Positions 17,898-26,784 of a DNA stretch of 64,000 bases are shown piece after piece. A program made the translations under genes and the position numbers. Source of the DNA: Methanocorpusculum vombati (GTDB taxonomy: Archaea; Halobacteriota; Methanomicrobia; Methanomicrobiales; Methanocorpusculaceae); assembly GCF_026891935.1 (NCBI RefSeq), contig NZ_JAPTGC010000001.1, forward strand, positions 1-64,000, given 5' to 3'. Position 1 is the stretch's first letter, and each line of letters starts with the position of its first letter. A model generated the notes under the pieces. It was not told where the DNA came from and ran no database searches. It was given only the letters and a program-made list of their open reading frames with translations.

Positions 17898-18791
17898 ATG
17901 CAGCTTCCGAAACTTCTCCCGACCACGGTTGTCGGATCTTTTCCGTGCGTGAAAGGAACCGGCCTTTCGGCACTTTTTGATCCGTATAAAAAAGCGGTAC
18001 AGTTTGCGGTCGCCGAGCAGCTCCGGGCAGGCGTGGACATCATCTCCGACGGACAGGTACGGGCCGATATGGTACAGGCATTCGTCTCAAAGCTTCCGGG
18101 AATCAACGGAAACACGGTTACCGGGACAATCGGCATCTCGGAAAAACCGATTACGGTTGCGGATACCCGGTATGCTTTAACACAGACGAAGTATGTGAAA
18201 GGCATTCTGACCGGGCCGTGTACTCTTGCATATGCGCTTAAGATTGCAACACCCGCCTACCGGAACCGGGACGAGCTGGTACTGGATCTTGCGGCGGCCC
18301 TTCACTCGGAAGCGAAATTCCTTGCAGCGAGCGGCGCATACATGATTCAGGTGGACGAGCCGATCCTCTCGACCGGCGCGATGGATATTGAGACGGCAAA
18401 AGAAGCGCTCAAAATTATTTTCCGGGATATTGCAACACCGTCGTGTATTCACACATGCGGACGGCTGAATACGATCTCGTCGGAGTGGACGCGGCTGCCG
18501 GTAGATGTGATCGATTTCGAGTACTCGGTAAGCCCAGACAATCTCTCCGACATCTCGCGTCATGATCTGCGGAACAAAAAGATCGGCTGCGGATGTGTGA
18601 AGAGTTCCGAGCCGGAGGTGGAGCCGGTCGAGGAGATCGAGAAACGGATCCGATCCTGTGTGGAGGTGTTCGGCGCGAAAAATATTCTGATCGATCCCGA
18701 CTGCGGCCTCCGGATGCATACGCCGGAGGTGGCGTTTGCGAAACTCGCGAATATGTGCGAGGCAGCGAGGAACGTTAGGGCTGAGCTGTAA
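17898..18791 (+). CDS. core MetE-type methionine synthase (archaeal)
   Basis: About 297 residues, matching the short archaeal MetE that lacks the N-terminal half of the bacterial enzyme and takes its methyl group from a corrinoid protein. Seen are LLPTTVVGSFPC (N-terminus), QVDEPILSTGAMD, the zinc ligands in CIHTCGRL, KIGCGCVKSSEPE and the final ligand in DPDCGLRMH. The start at MQLPKLLP (17898) fits the family, while 26 upstream codons are open but unlike it. It is monocistronic. Confidence 0.9.
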   Translation: MQLPKLLPTTVVGSFPCVKGTGLSALFDPYKKAVQFAVAEQLRAGVDIISDGQVRADMVQAFVSKLPGINGNTVTGTIGISEKPITVADTRYALTQTKYVKGILTGPCTLAYALKIATPAYRNRDELVLDLAAALHSEAKFLAASGAYMIQVDEPILSTGAMDIETAKEALKIIFRDIATPSCIHTCGRLNTISSEWTRLPVDVIDFEYSVSPDNLSDISRHDLRNKKIGCGCVKSSEPEVEPVEEIEKRIRSCVEVFGAKNILIDPDCGLRMHTPEVAFAKLANMCEAARNVRAEL

Positions 18792-18917
18792 GAAAGGAAA
18801 GGCGGGGTTACTCACCAATTGTATTTTTTTCTTGTTGACTTCATCAGTTCAATTCCGGAAATAAAATTTGGTTGAGGATCATGCACATCAGGAACAGATC
18901 AGCAGTTCATCCTGATA

Positions 18918-19925
18918 TTAAACCGCATACAATACTGATTCCCACGCATTGTTTCCATCACCCGCTTTGTACTGCCGGAGATAGAGTTTGTATGACGGAT
19001 TTAATTGCAGGATGTATTCGGGAATCTGCCAGAGATCGTCGGGTTTGTGATACACACAGATTGCGAGTTTTGGTTTTTCCATTATGATATGATTTTTTGC
19101 TCCCGTCAGAGCATCCAGTTCAAATCCTTCGATATCCATTTTGATGAACGTGACAGGTTCATTGATATCATCGTCAAGAGAAGTTATCTGAACCTCTTGA
19201 TCTCCTGACTGTGAGATATGAGATCCTGAACCTCCTGATGATATCTTGAGTGATGCTCTTTCTTTTCCGACACCCGCATTTCTCAAAACAATTTTATCAA
19301 ATACTTCTCCTTCCCATGTTGAGAGATAGTGGGATGCCTTTTCATAGTTCCCTTTTTCTGGTTCATAGAGATAGATTTTTGAAAAATTTCGTATCCGGCT
19401 GATAAACATCTCAGTAGTATCTCCAACAAATCCGCCACAGTCCACAAAAACTTCACTGTCAGTGAACTGCATAATGTTCTTGTCGAAGTACTGGTTGAAT
19501 ATGAAATCACTCTCAGCATGGAGCAGTTCAAAATCTCCGGTGATTCTATATCGCAGAATGCACATCAGGGTTTTTCGAGATTTTTCATCACTGAGAAGAT
19601 CATACAGTTTCTTGTACTCTTTCTCATGTTCCAGTATTTTGTAAGAACCACCATAGCCAACCTGCTGATCTCTTTTACCATACACTATTCGTCTGAGTTT
19701 ATACAAAACAGAGGTGGCGCATCGAGAATGCCTGAAGGGACATTTATTCCATGCGCTTGTACACCATTGTCCAAAACGAATACCACTATTTTCAGTTTTT
19801 GATGTTTTGAGAGATTGATAATAGGTTTCTATAGGCTCTGCTCTGCTCTGCTCTGCTCTGCTCTGCTCTGCTCTGCTCTGCTCTGCTCTGCTGTTGCGAC
19901 ATCCTACAATATACTCACATGTCAA
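18918..19925 (-). CDS. FkbM-family methyltransferase with pentanucleotide repeat near the start
   Basis: 335 codons if it begins at TTG (19925). The methyltransferase core starts near residue 150: FVDCGGFVGDTTEMF (SAM loop), IYLYEPEKGNYEKA, and VTFIKMDIEGFELDALTG. FkbM enzymes usually O-methylate sugars in glycans or lipids. Residues about 12-36 are a low-complexity (SRAEQ)n run encoded by 11 copies of a 5-bp unit. Because 5 is not a multiple of 3, unit gain or loss shifts the frame. Upstream of the repeat only the present frame is open; the ATG-initiated frame at 19932 or 19920 stops at once. The region is AT-richer than its flanks. Confidence 0.8.
   Translation of the reverse strand: MTCEYIVGCRNSRAEQSRAEQSRAEQSRAEPIETYYQSLKTSKTENSGIRFGQWCTSAWNKCPFRHSRCATSVLYKLRRIVYGKRDQQVGYGGSYKILEHEKEYKKLYDLLSDEKSRKTLMCILRYRITGDFELLHAESDFIFNQYFDKNIMQFTDSEVFVDCGGFVGDTTEMFISRIRNFSKIYLYEPEKGNYEKASHYLSTWEGEVFDKIVLRNAGVGKERASLKISSGGSGSHISQSGDQEVQITSLDDDINEPVTFIKMDIEGFELDALTGAKNHIIMEKPKLAICVYHKPDDLWQIPEYILQLNPSYKLYLRQYKAGDGNNAWESVLYAV
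19836..19890. repeat. (CTCTG)11 pentanucleotide tandem repeat
   Basis: Eleven perfect consecutive CTCTG units lie inside the 5' part of the FkbM gene. A perfect short-unit tract of this length inside a coding frame is typical of slipped-strand contingency loci in bacteria. Confidence 0.97.
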
Positions 19926-20056
19926 ATGACATAAAATATTCTAAAGAAAAAAATGATCAGGAAATAGTACATAACACCCCATCAGATTACGACGCGTATA
20001 AAAAAGAATCAATCCCCAAACTGCACCACATCGATTCTAAGGTGAAATGTATCAAG

Positions 20057-21139
20057 TCACCCTTCCCACTCAGGCCCGAACACTAATCCGTGCTGAATAA
20101 AGGATCTTGGCAGATTCCAGTTGGCAACAGACGACTGATAACAGGTTTTACAGGATTCAGGCATAGCCCCGGGATCATTCACTGTCGCACGGAATGACTG
20201 ATACAAGGGATGATTCCACAGATCATCACACGTGCTCATCTCATCAATATGCAGAAATTTTATGGGAGTTGACATGCACGGGCGGATGTAACCATCAGAT
20301 CCAATAAACAAATCACGCCATCCAACATAGCAGGGCCGGTGAAGTGCTGACTCTGCAGGATCTTCACCCTGAATGTAGGGAAGCTTTAATTTGATACCAG
20401 AGGAGTCGGCTTTTGCGGCAGCCTGATCAAATACAGCACGAACATCATCCTGCATATTGAATAGCGTCTGAGAGTCAAGATCACTTCTGAACGAGGTGAA
20501 ATAGACGATCTTTACCTCATCAAGACCAATGTCTGCCGCGAGATCAACCATCTCCGGAATCTGATGATAGTTGTCTTTCATCGCGGTGAACACAAAATTG
20601 ATGTACGGAGCAGTAAGACCGCGAGCATTGCGGATGGAAATAATATTTCTCAAAGATTCGGTGATCTTTTGGAAACTATCCCCCTTACGAATCCGGTCAT
20701 TCATCTCCGGAGTGGAGCCGTCAAGACTGACTGCAATGATATCCACATGATAATCAAAAATTGCATCCGTCAGATCATCAAGTTTCATGCCGTTTGTACA
20801 GAAATATTTCTTCAAGGGAAACTGATCCACGTATTTCAATATCCCCATGAAGTCCGGATGGATAGTAGGTTCACCCCATCCCATCAAAGTTATTTCTCCA
20901 GAGTGAGAAAAAAGAGGTGACAACTTTTGCAACCACTCTAACTTGAACTGGGTTGGATGAAATTCAACGGCATTTCTGCCGCACATGATACACGAGAGAT
21001 TGCATGCATTCGTCAGCTCACATACAATCCTCCTTGGGTAGTAAATAGGGCAGTAGAAATATATGAGAGTGACGTGGATACTTATTGATGATAATTCGGG
21101 CAAAAAATAAGGAATTATTTCAACACCACGGACTGACAA
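20057..21139 (-). CDS. radical SAM protein with SPASM-like C-terminus
   Basis: 360 residues. The radical SAM cluster site is CNLSCIMC (about residues 47-54), followed by LMGWGEPTIHPD (GGE-like motif) and VSLDGSTPEMNDRIRKG. The C-terminal quarter has a SPASM/twitch-type cysteine pattern (RPCYVGWRD, YIRPCMSTP, ESCKTCYQS). Such proteins mature peptides or sugar components. It sits upstream of the FkbM methyltransferase on the same strand with 131 bp between and may work on the same surface product; that is inference. The true start may be downstream of 21139 because the first ~35 residues are not typical of the family. Confidence 0.87.
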   Translation of the reverse strand: MSVRGVEIIPYFLPELSSISIHVTLIYFYCPIYYPRRIVCELTNACNLSCIMCGRNAVEFHPTQFKLEWLQKLSPLFSHSGEITLMGWGEPTIHPDFMGILKYVDQFPLKKYFCTNGMKLDDLTDAIFDYHVDIIAVSLDGSTPEMNDRIRKGDSFQKITESLRNIISIRNARGLTAPYINFVFTAMKDNYHQIPEMVDLAADIGLDEVKIVYFTSFRSDLDSQTLFNMQDDVRAVFDQAAAKADSSGIKLKLPYIQGEDPAESALHRPCYVGWRDLFIGSDGYIRPCMSTPIKFLHIDEMSTCDDLWNHPLYQSFRATVNDPGAMPESCKTCYQSSVANWNLPRSFIQHGLVFGPEWEG

Positions 21140-21248
21140 ATATGCAACGGAAAAATCAGGCTCAAAATGAAGCTGAGTCTGAGTCGGGACAGCTCATCTT
21201 GAAATCCTACCCAAGAAGGATTCAATATACATAAAATATAAGGGTTCG

Positions 21249-21680
21249 TCAGGACGATGCAACCCACCGCATCACATACTCATCATGGCCGGTCTCGGTC
21301 TTGCGGCGGGACAAAACCGCAAACCCTCGTTTTTCATAAAACATACGTGCCGCAGAATTTTCCACATACACACAGAGCATGAGATCGTCTGTGCTCTCCT
21401 GCACATAACGGATCAAGGCAGAACCAACTCCCCGGCCCTGACAATCCGACGCAACAAACAGTGCACCGATCGTATTTCCGTCAAGAACACTGAGAAAACC
21501 GCAGACACGATCCTCTTTTACAAAAACATACGTCACGGAAACCGGCAGATACCGGTCCCGCACGACGGAAAACTGTTCCCGCCAATACGAAGCAGGAATG
21601 AAATCATGGGAGTGGATGCTTGCGGAGAGCCAGATGTCCATCACACTCCCGGCATCCTCCGGAGTAAACAGGCGGATCAT
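21249..21680 (-). CDS. GNAT family N-acetyltransferase (YjaB-like)
   Basis: 143 residues. IRLFTPEDAGSVMDIWLSA and THDF-like HSHDFIP at the N-terminus, the acetyl-CoA loop DCQGRGVGSALIRYVQ and the C-terminal NSAARMFYEKRGFAVLSRR match the YjaB type of GNAT. The frame is open far upstream, overlapping the EcfT gene, but the start MIRLFTPEDA at 21680 fits the family and lies 5 bp after the EcfT stop, so it is probably last in the ECF operon. Substrate unknown. Confidence 0.85.
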   Translation of the reverse strand: MIRLFTPEDAGSVMDIWLSASIHSHDFIPASYWREQFSVVRDRYLPVSVTYVFVKEDRVCGFLSVLDGNTIGALFVASDCQGRGVGSALIRYVQESTDDLMLCVYVENSAARMFYEKRGFAVLSRRKTETGHDEYVMRWVASS

Positions 21681-21685
21681 AAAAA

Positions 21686-22456
21686 TCAGAGGAAGGTTAC
21701 TGCCGCAACCCCGACAAGAACAAGTGCCACAAGAAGGATCACACCCGCATCCGCCGCATGGTACGTCAGCTTCCTCCGGTATTCGGACGCGAGACGGTAG
21801 CCCCGCATATCGATCGTAAGACCGAGGGTATCGGCCTTTGCAAGCGAGTTCAGCATCAGCGGAAGCATCACAGGCCCGAGCTGTTTGACCTTGCCTATCA
21901 CACCGCCGCCGGGGAAGTATCCGCGGGAAAGCTGTGCCTCGTTGATCCGGGCACCCTCCCGCTGCAGCGTCGGGATGAACCGAATGGCAATCAGAAACAT
22001 CAGCGCATAGTCTCCCGGAACCCGCAGAGTGTAGAGAGCGTTCACCAGATCCCGCGGCTGAGTCGAGATGACCAGCAGCTGGAACGCAAAGATGAGAACC
22101 GCAAACCGCAGCGCCATCTGAACCGCGAACAGAATTGCACCGGTTGTTACCGGCAGAAGACCGTCCGGCAGCAGATAGAAGAGAACATCTCCCGTAGCGT
22201 TCGTCAGAATCGTCAGGACAACAAGTGCAAGACCAAGGATGATTAAGAGCGGTACCTGACGGAGAAGAACCCTGAAGAGTCCTCCGGCGACGGCAACGAT
22301 CAAAACGATCGCAATCAGTCCCGCAAGAATCGCAAGATTCGTCGTGAAGATCGCGGCAAACATCATACCGACCGCAAAGATGATCTTCGTCATCGGAGAG
22401 AGACGGTGAACAAACCGGTCGCCCGGAATGTACTGCATGATATCTTCCATGTTCAT
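21686..22456 (-). CDS. ecfT: ECF transporter T component
   Basis: 256 residues with five to six transmembrane segments. The EcfT coupling region is present (ALYTLRVPGDYALMFLIAIR, then INEAQLSRGYFPGGG and LGLTIDMRGYR with the conserved R-G pattern of coupling helices). It couples ATP hydrolysis by EcfA domains to uptake by a substrate-binding S component. Its ATG overlaps the end of the S-A-A fusion gene by 4 bp. Confidence 0.9.
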   Translation of the reverse strand: MNMEDIMQYIPGDRFVHRLSPMTKIIFAVGMMFAAIFTTNLAILAGLIAIVLIVAVAGGLFRVLLRQVPLLIILGLALVVLTILTNATGDVLFYLLPDGLLPVTTGAILFAVQMALRFAVLIFAFQLLVISTQPRDLVNALYTLRVPGDYALMFLIAIRFIPTLQREGARINEAQLSRGYFPGGGVIGKVKQLGPVMLPLMLNSLAKADTLGLTIDMRGYRLASEYRRKLTYHAADAGVILLVALVLVGVAAVTFL

Positions 22457-24405
22457 GCACCTCCGCGGACGGCGGTCACATGACCCGCTTCCATCTCGAC
22501 AATCCTGTCCGAGAACTTTTCGGCGAGTGCCGGATTGTGGGTGACCATCAGAATGGTCTTTCCGGCGTTACGCATGCCGGTCAGTACCCGCATAATCTCA
22601 TACGATTCCTGCATGTCAAGACCGGTAGTTGGCTCATCCATAATGACAATCTGCTGATCCATAGCAAGCACACACGCAAGAGCCAGCCGCTGGCGTTCGC
22701 CGCGGCTGAGGTGGCGGGGATTGACATGTGCCTTGCCGCCCAGCCCGACGGCGACAAGCGCCGCACGGGCGGCGGCCGGGTCCGGGTTGCCGACATTTTT
22801 GAGACCGAAGAGAATCTCCCGCTCACAGGTGTTCTCAAACAGCATCGTGTCCGGATTCTGGAACACAAGCCCCACGGTTTTGGCAATCTCAGAGACGGAT
22901 TTTCCGGTGATGTCCTCACCGTTCAGGACAACATGCCCGCAGTCCGGGCAAAGCAGACCGTTGAGATGCTTAACGAACGTCGTCTTACCAGAACCGTTCT
23001 CACCGAGAATGGCAACAATCTCACCTTTCGCAAAGGTGAGCGAGACATCGTCCAGCGCAAGAACCTCGCCGAAACGGTGGGTCAGGTGCTCAGCGGAAAG
23101 AATTGTTTCGCCGGGGACGGAGGTCTTGGGAATCTCCGGGCAGGTGAAGGTTTCTGCGACCGGTTCACCATCGTACACGACTCTCCCGTTCTCCAGCCGG
23201 ATCATGCGGGTCGCATAACCGAGGGTTTCACCGGTCATGTGTTCAACGAGAACAACACTGTGACCGCGGTCGGTAAGACTTTTGAGCAGCATGTACACCT
23301 GACGACGGGCATTTTTGTCAAGCTCGGAGGTTGCCTCATCGAGAACAAGTATCGGCGTTTCGCGGGAAAGGGCCGCGGCCATGGCAACACGCTGTTTTTG
23401 TCCGCCGGAAAGTGCGTGCGGAGCACGGTCTTTGAGATGACCGGTACAGGTAATCGTGTAGATCTCATCGAGTTTTTTCGCAACCTCGTCCGCAGAGAGA
23501 CCGCGGGTCTCAAGACCAGTGAGAATCTCCTCTTCAACGGTCGTGAAGATCAGCTGGGCGTCAGCATCGTCGAAGACCATGCCGACCTGCCGGGAGAGAT
23601 CGGTTACGTCCTCATACTCGTCGGCATATTTTCCGGCGATGGAAATGGAACCGGTCAGATCGCCGCCGTAGGCATGAACGAGAACTCCTGAAAGGGCGCG
23701 GGCGAGCGTGGTCTTTCCGGCACCGGACGGGCCGCTGATGACAATGAACTCGCCTTCCCTGACGGTAAGGGAGACGTCATCAAGCGACGGGGTGTCGGCT
23801 GCCTGATAGGTGAAACCGACGTGATCGAGAACGATCGGTGTTCCCGCAAGCGCGGGGACGGTGTGTTCCGTCTTCGTCACAGTGCGGGTCTTCTGCATGA
23901 CGGTGGTTGCCGGCATGGCAACTATCTGGGCAATGATGGTGTTCACAATCACGGCACTGGCAACGATCGGAACCATGGCAATCGCGAATGCGAGCACCGT
24001 CCCGACCGTGGCGTCGGGCGAGGTTGCAAGCATCACGCAGCAGGTGATCCCGATGAAGGAAAACCCGCTCGCAGGAGTTGCGACCGCGGTCGCCACTGCC
24101 GGAGCAAGCCGCGTGTGATCCTTGATCAGTTTATAGACCGCAAGACACACAACCGCACCGATAGGTTCGGAGATGAGATTTCCCAGCGGAAAGACGGAGT
24201 GCGAGAAGACCGCACAAATGATACCGGCCACAAGACCGATACCAACCGCTTCCCGGAACTTCGGGACAACGAGGATGATCGCAAGACAGTAGAAGGCAAT
24301 CGTTAAGTTTGCAACGATTGCTCCCGGCACAAAGAGCGAGATGTACCGGGCGATTGCCCCTGCGGCAAGCAGTATACCTACCAGGGCAATATCGCGTGAT
24401 TTCAT
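22453..24405 (-). CDS. ECF transporter fusion: S component plus two ATPase domains
   Basis: About 650 residues carrying three components of an ECF transporter on one chain. Residues about 1-190 are a membrane S component with ~6 helices (GAIARYISLFVPGAIVANLT, PLGNLISEPIGAVVCLAVYK); the pattern recalls TrpP-type S components, but substrate is uncertain. EcfA-like domain 1 (about 215-430) has SGPSGAGKTTLARAL, ALSGGQKQRVAMAAAL and VLDEATSELD; domain 2 (about 455-645) has LGENGSGKTTFVKHL, LSRGERQRLALA and IMDEPTTGLD. I start at MKSRDIALVG (24405); the upstream 65 codons are a shadow of the synthetase gene. EcfT follows directly. Confidence 0.88.
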   Translation of the reverse strand: MKSRDIALVGILLAAGAIARYISLFVPGAIVANLTIAFYCLAIILVVPKFREAVGIGLVAGIICAVFSHSVFPLGNLISEPIGAVVCLAVYKLIKDHTRLAPAVATAVATPASGFSFIGITCCVMLATSPDATVGTVLAFAIAMVPIVASAVIVNTIIAQIVAMPATTVMQKTRTVTKTEHTVPALAGTPIVLDHVGFTYQAADTPSLDDVSLTVREGEFIVISGPSGAGKTTLARALSGVLVHAYGGDLTGSISIAGKYADEYEDVTDLSRQVGMVFDDADAQLIFTTVEEEILTGLETRGLSADEVAKKLDEIYTITCTGHLKDRAPHALSGGQKQRVAMAAALSRETPILVLDEATSELDKNARRQVYMLLKSLTDRGHSVVLVEHMTGETLGYATRMIRLENGRVVYDGEPVAETFTCPEIPKTSVPGETILSAEHLTHRFGEVLALDDVSLTFAKGEIVAILGENGSGKTTFVKHLNGLLCPDCGHVVLNGEDITGKSVSEIAKTVGLVFQNPDTMLFENTCEREILFGLKNVGNPDPAAARAALVAVGLGGKAHVNPRHLSRGERQRLALACVLAMDQQIVIMDEPTTGLDMQESYEIMRVLTGMRNAGKTILMVTHNPALAEKFSDRIVEMEAGHVTAVRGGA

Positions 24406-24428
24406 AATAATGTACTTCCGTGATTTTG

Positions 24429-25928
24429 TTATTGGGCAAACATTTCGCGAAGCTCGCGTCTGAGGAGCTTCCAGCCGTTTACGCGGGGGAGAGCGTCCAC
24501 CGTGTAGAGTTTTCGGGGAACTTTGTATCCTGCCAGATGTTCTTTGGCGAATGCAAGAAGTCCGGCATCCCGATCCGAGCCGTCCCGGCCCGCCCGCCAT
24601 ACGACGGCGGCAACGGGAATCTCACCGCGATGGGGATGGGGAACACCGAAGACGGCAATTTCTGCGACGTCCGGGTATTTGAGGAGGGCTTCTTCGACCT
24701 CGGTCGGATAGATTTTCCAGCCGGACATGACGATCATGTCCTTTTTGCGGTCGGTCAGGCAGAGGCGGTGGTCGTGATCGAGATACCCGACGTCGCCGGT
24801 GAGGAACCAGCCGTCCGCAAGGAATGCACGGGCGGTTTCCTCCGGCATGTTCCAGTATCCTTTGGCGACCGCAGGACCCCGGAGGGCGATCTCGCCCGGT
24901 GTTCCGGGGGGAAGTTCACGGGAAGCGTCGGTCTCATCAACGATCTTTACTTCAGAGAAGCAGACCGGATGTCCCACACTCTGGAACCGGTCGGCGGAGG
25001 CGTAATCCTCAGGCCGGATGACGGTACCAGTACCGATTACAACCGTCTCCGAAAGGCCGTAGGCGTTGATGACCGGGATGTTGTAGCGGTGATGGAAGTT
25101 TTTCCAGATTTCGTGATGCAGGGGGCCGCCGCCGGAGATGATCTCGCGGACGGTTGCAACTGCGTCTTCGGTTCCGGCGGGGGCTTCCACCAGTGAATGG
25201 ATAACCGGCGGCATGCCGGCAAGCACGGTGACCTGGTGTTTTTTGCAGAGCGCGAGATATCTGTCCGGGTCGTAGCGTTCCATCATGACGTAGCAGGCAC
25301 CCGCACGCATGGCGGCAATGCCCCATGAGATGCCGACGTGCCCCATCGGGTAGATGCCGAGATAGACGTCGTCCTGTTTGAGGGTGAGGACGTCGCAGAC
25401 GTTGTGAATTGCGGCAAGCCAGTTGCCGTGGGTGAGCATGGCACCTTTGGGTTTTCCGGTTGTGCCGCTGGTGTACTGGAGCTGGCAGAGGTCATCGGCG
25501 CCGGTCGGTTCCGGGGAAAGTACCGGGGAGGTGCGAAGCTCCTCGATGTTTTCCGGGACATACACGGTGACACCGAGATCGTTTGCTGCGGCTGCGCCGT
25601 CCGCGTCGGTGATGAAGACGTGTGCTCCGGCATTTTCGATCATGTAGGCAAGTTCGCCTGCCGTATAGACGCGGTTGGTCGGAACGGCGACTGCGCCGAT
25701 CCGCCAGAGGGCGAGGTAGGAGAAGAGGTATTCGGGGCTGCTGTTGAGGTAGAGGATGACCCGGTCGCCTTTGGCAACTCCAAAGGATTTGAGGGTGCGG
25801 GCAATTCCTGAGATGATTCCGAGAATCTCGGATGAGGTATAGGAGGTGTTTCTCTCGGGGCAGTGGAAAACCGGCTTTGCAAGGCGGCAGGTATTTGCAT
25901 CGAGGAAGGTGGTTATATTCAGCATCAC
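24429..25928 (-). CDS. AMP-forming acyl-CoA synthetase/ligase
   Basis: 499 residues of the adenylate-forming superfamily. Motifs: the P-loop YTSGTTGKPKGAML (about 152-165), YGLSETVVIG, GWFLTGDVGYLDHDHRL and the hinge DRKKDMIVMSGWKIYPTEVEE; the catalytic lysine near the C-terminus is in NGWKLLRRELR. It activates a carboxylic acid as acyl-AMP and usually transfers it to CoA. It is 23 bp upstream of the ECF S-A-A gene on the same strand, so it may act on the imported compound, which would then be a carboxylic acid. Confidence 0.9.
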   Translation of the reverse strand: MMLNITTFLDANTCRLAKPVFHCPERNTSYTSSEILGIISGIARTLKSFGVAKGDRVILYLNSSPEYLFSYLALWRIGAVAVPTNRVYTAGELAYMIENAGAHVFITDADGAAAANDLGVTVYVPENIEELRTSPVLSPEPTGADDLCQLQYTSGTTGKPKGAMLTHGNWLAAIHNVCDVLTLKQDDVYLGIYPMGHVGISWGIAAMRAGACYVMMERYDPDRYLALCKKHQVTVLAGMPPVIHSLVEAPAGTEDAVATVREIISGGGPLHHEIWKNFHHRYNIPVINAYGLSETVVIGTGTVIRPEDYASADRFQSVGHPVCFSEVKIVDETDASRELPPGTPGEIALRGPAVAKGYWNMPEETARAFLADGWFLTGDVGYLDHDHRLCLTDRKKDMIVMSGWKIYPTEVEEALLKYPDVAEIAVFGVPHPHRGEIPVAAVVWRAGRDGSDRDAGLLAFAKEHLAGYKVPRKLYTVDALPRVNGWKLLRRELREMFAQ

Positions 25929-26094
25929 ATATCACTACTTACAGACGTTGATGTATATTTATGTTCATCAAAGATATAAATGTGATCGCTTTGGTGGTTC
26001 TGCACTTTTCTTCCGGAGCAGACCGCGGACAAAAGTACAAAGCCGTCACTTGCAAAACATCTATCTTCCAAAACACGCATATATTCACGTATCT

Positions 26095-26784
26095 ATGGCA
26101 GATGCACGAGAGGGGACAATTTCGTATGAGCGGCCGGTCTGCTCACGGGTAATTCCCCCGCAGATTGATGAGGAGACCGCACGCGGTATTGTCCGCAAAT
26201 GGCTGGGCTCTGATCAGATTCCTTTTGTTCCAATCGAGAAGGTGCGGTTCGGGAAGGCGGTACTGGTGTACTATCCGTTCTGGCGGTACCGGCGTGAGGA
26301 CGGCGGCGAGGACAAGACGATCTACCGGCCGGCCTGTGGTACGCTTCTGACGGGACTGCAGAATATGAAATACTACCATGACGCGGAAATTATCGAAACA
26401 CCGGAGGATGCGGTTGTTTTGCCGGTGACCGTGGATTCCTCCGTGTATCTGCCAGAACTTCACGGAATTGCACGCGGTGAGGAGCTGATCGGGGTGCCGC
26501 TGTGGCTGATCAGTTACAAGATGAAGCACAATATCTACATGATTGAGGTGGAGGCGCATTCCGGGCAGGTTCTTCCGGAGTGGCATCCGGTCAAGGAGCC
26601 GGTGAACTGGAAGAAGACGGCACTTACGGCGTTTATTCCGATGTTTCTGTTAAGTCTTGTTGCGATTTACTTTAATCCGTGGATCTTTGTGATCGTGGTG
26701 ATTCTGCTGTTCATCTTCCTGTATCAGAGCGAGATGCTCGGCATTATTACGGTTGCGGAGAAGGAGGAGCCGCATGGGCCTTGA
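26095..26784 (+). CDS. membrane protein with PFWRY motif, first of pair
   Basis: About 229 residues. The first ~170 are soluble (RGIVRKWLGSDQIPFVPIEK, VLVYYPFWRYRRED, a GVPLWLISYKMKHNIYMIEV strand region), and two hydrophobic helices lie at about 180-215 (FIPMFLLSLVAIYFNPWIFV). I do not recognise a characterised family. The motif YYPFWRY recurs as YIPFWRF and YIPFWKF in the next gene, suggesting homologous modules. The start at MADAREG is favoured because upstream codons are unlike coding sequence. It overlaps the next gene by 11 bp. Confidence 0.75.
   Translation: MADAREGTISYERPVCSRVIPPQIDEETARGIVRKWLGSDQIPFVPIEKVRFGKAVLVYYPFWRYRREDGGEDKTIYRPACGTLLTGLQNMKYYHDAEIIETPEDAVVLPVTVDSSVYLPELHGIARGEELIGVPLWLISYKMKHNIYMIEVEAHSGQVLPEWHPVKEPVNWKKTALTAFIPMFLLSLVAIYFNPWIFVIVVILLFIFLYQSEMLGIITVAEKEEPHGP

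Noticed and set aside
19836..19890. The CTCTG repeat as a CRISPR-like or minisatellite element
   Set aside because: It is a perfect 5-bp microsatellite without spacers.
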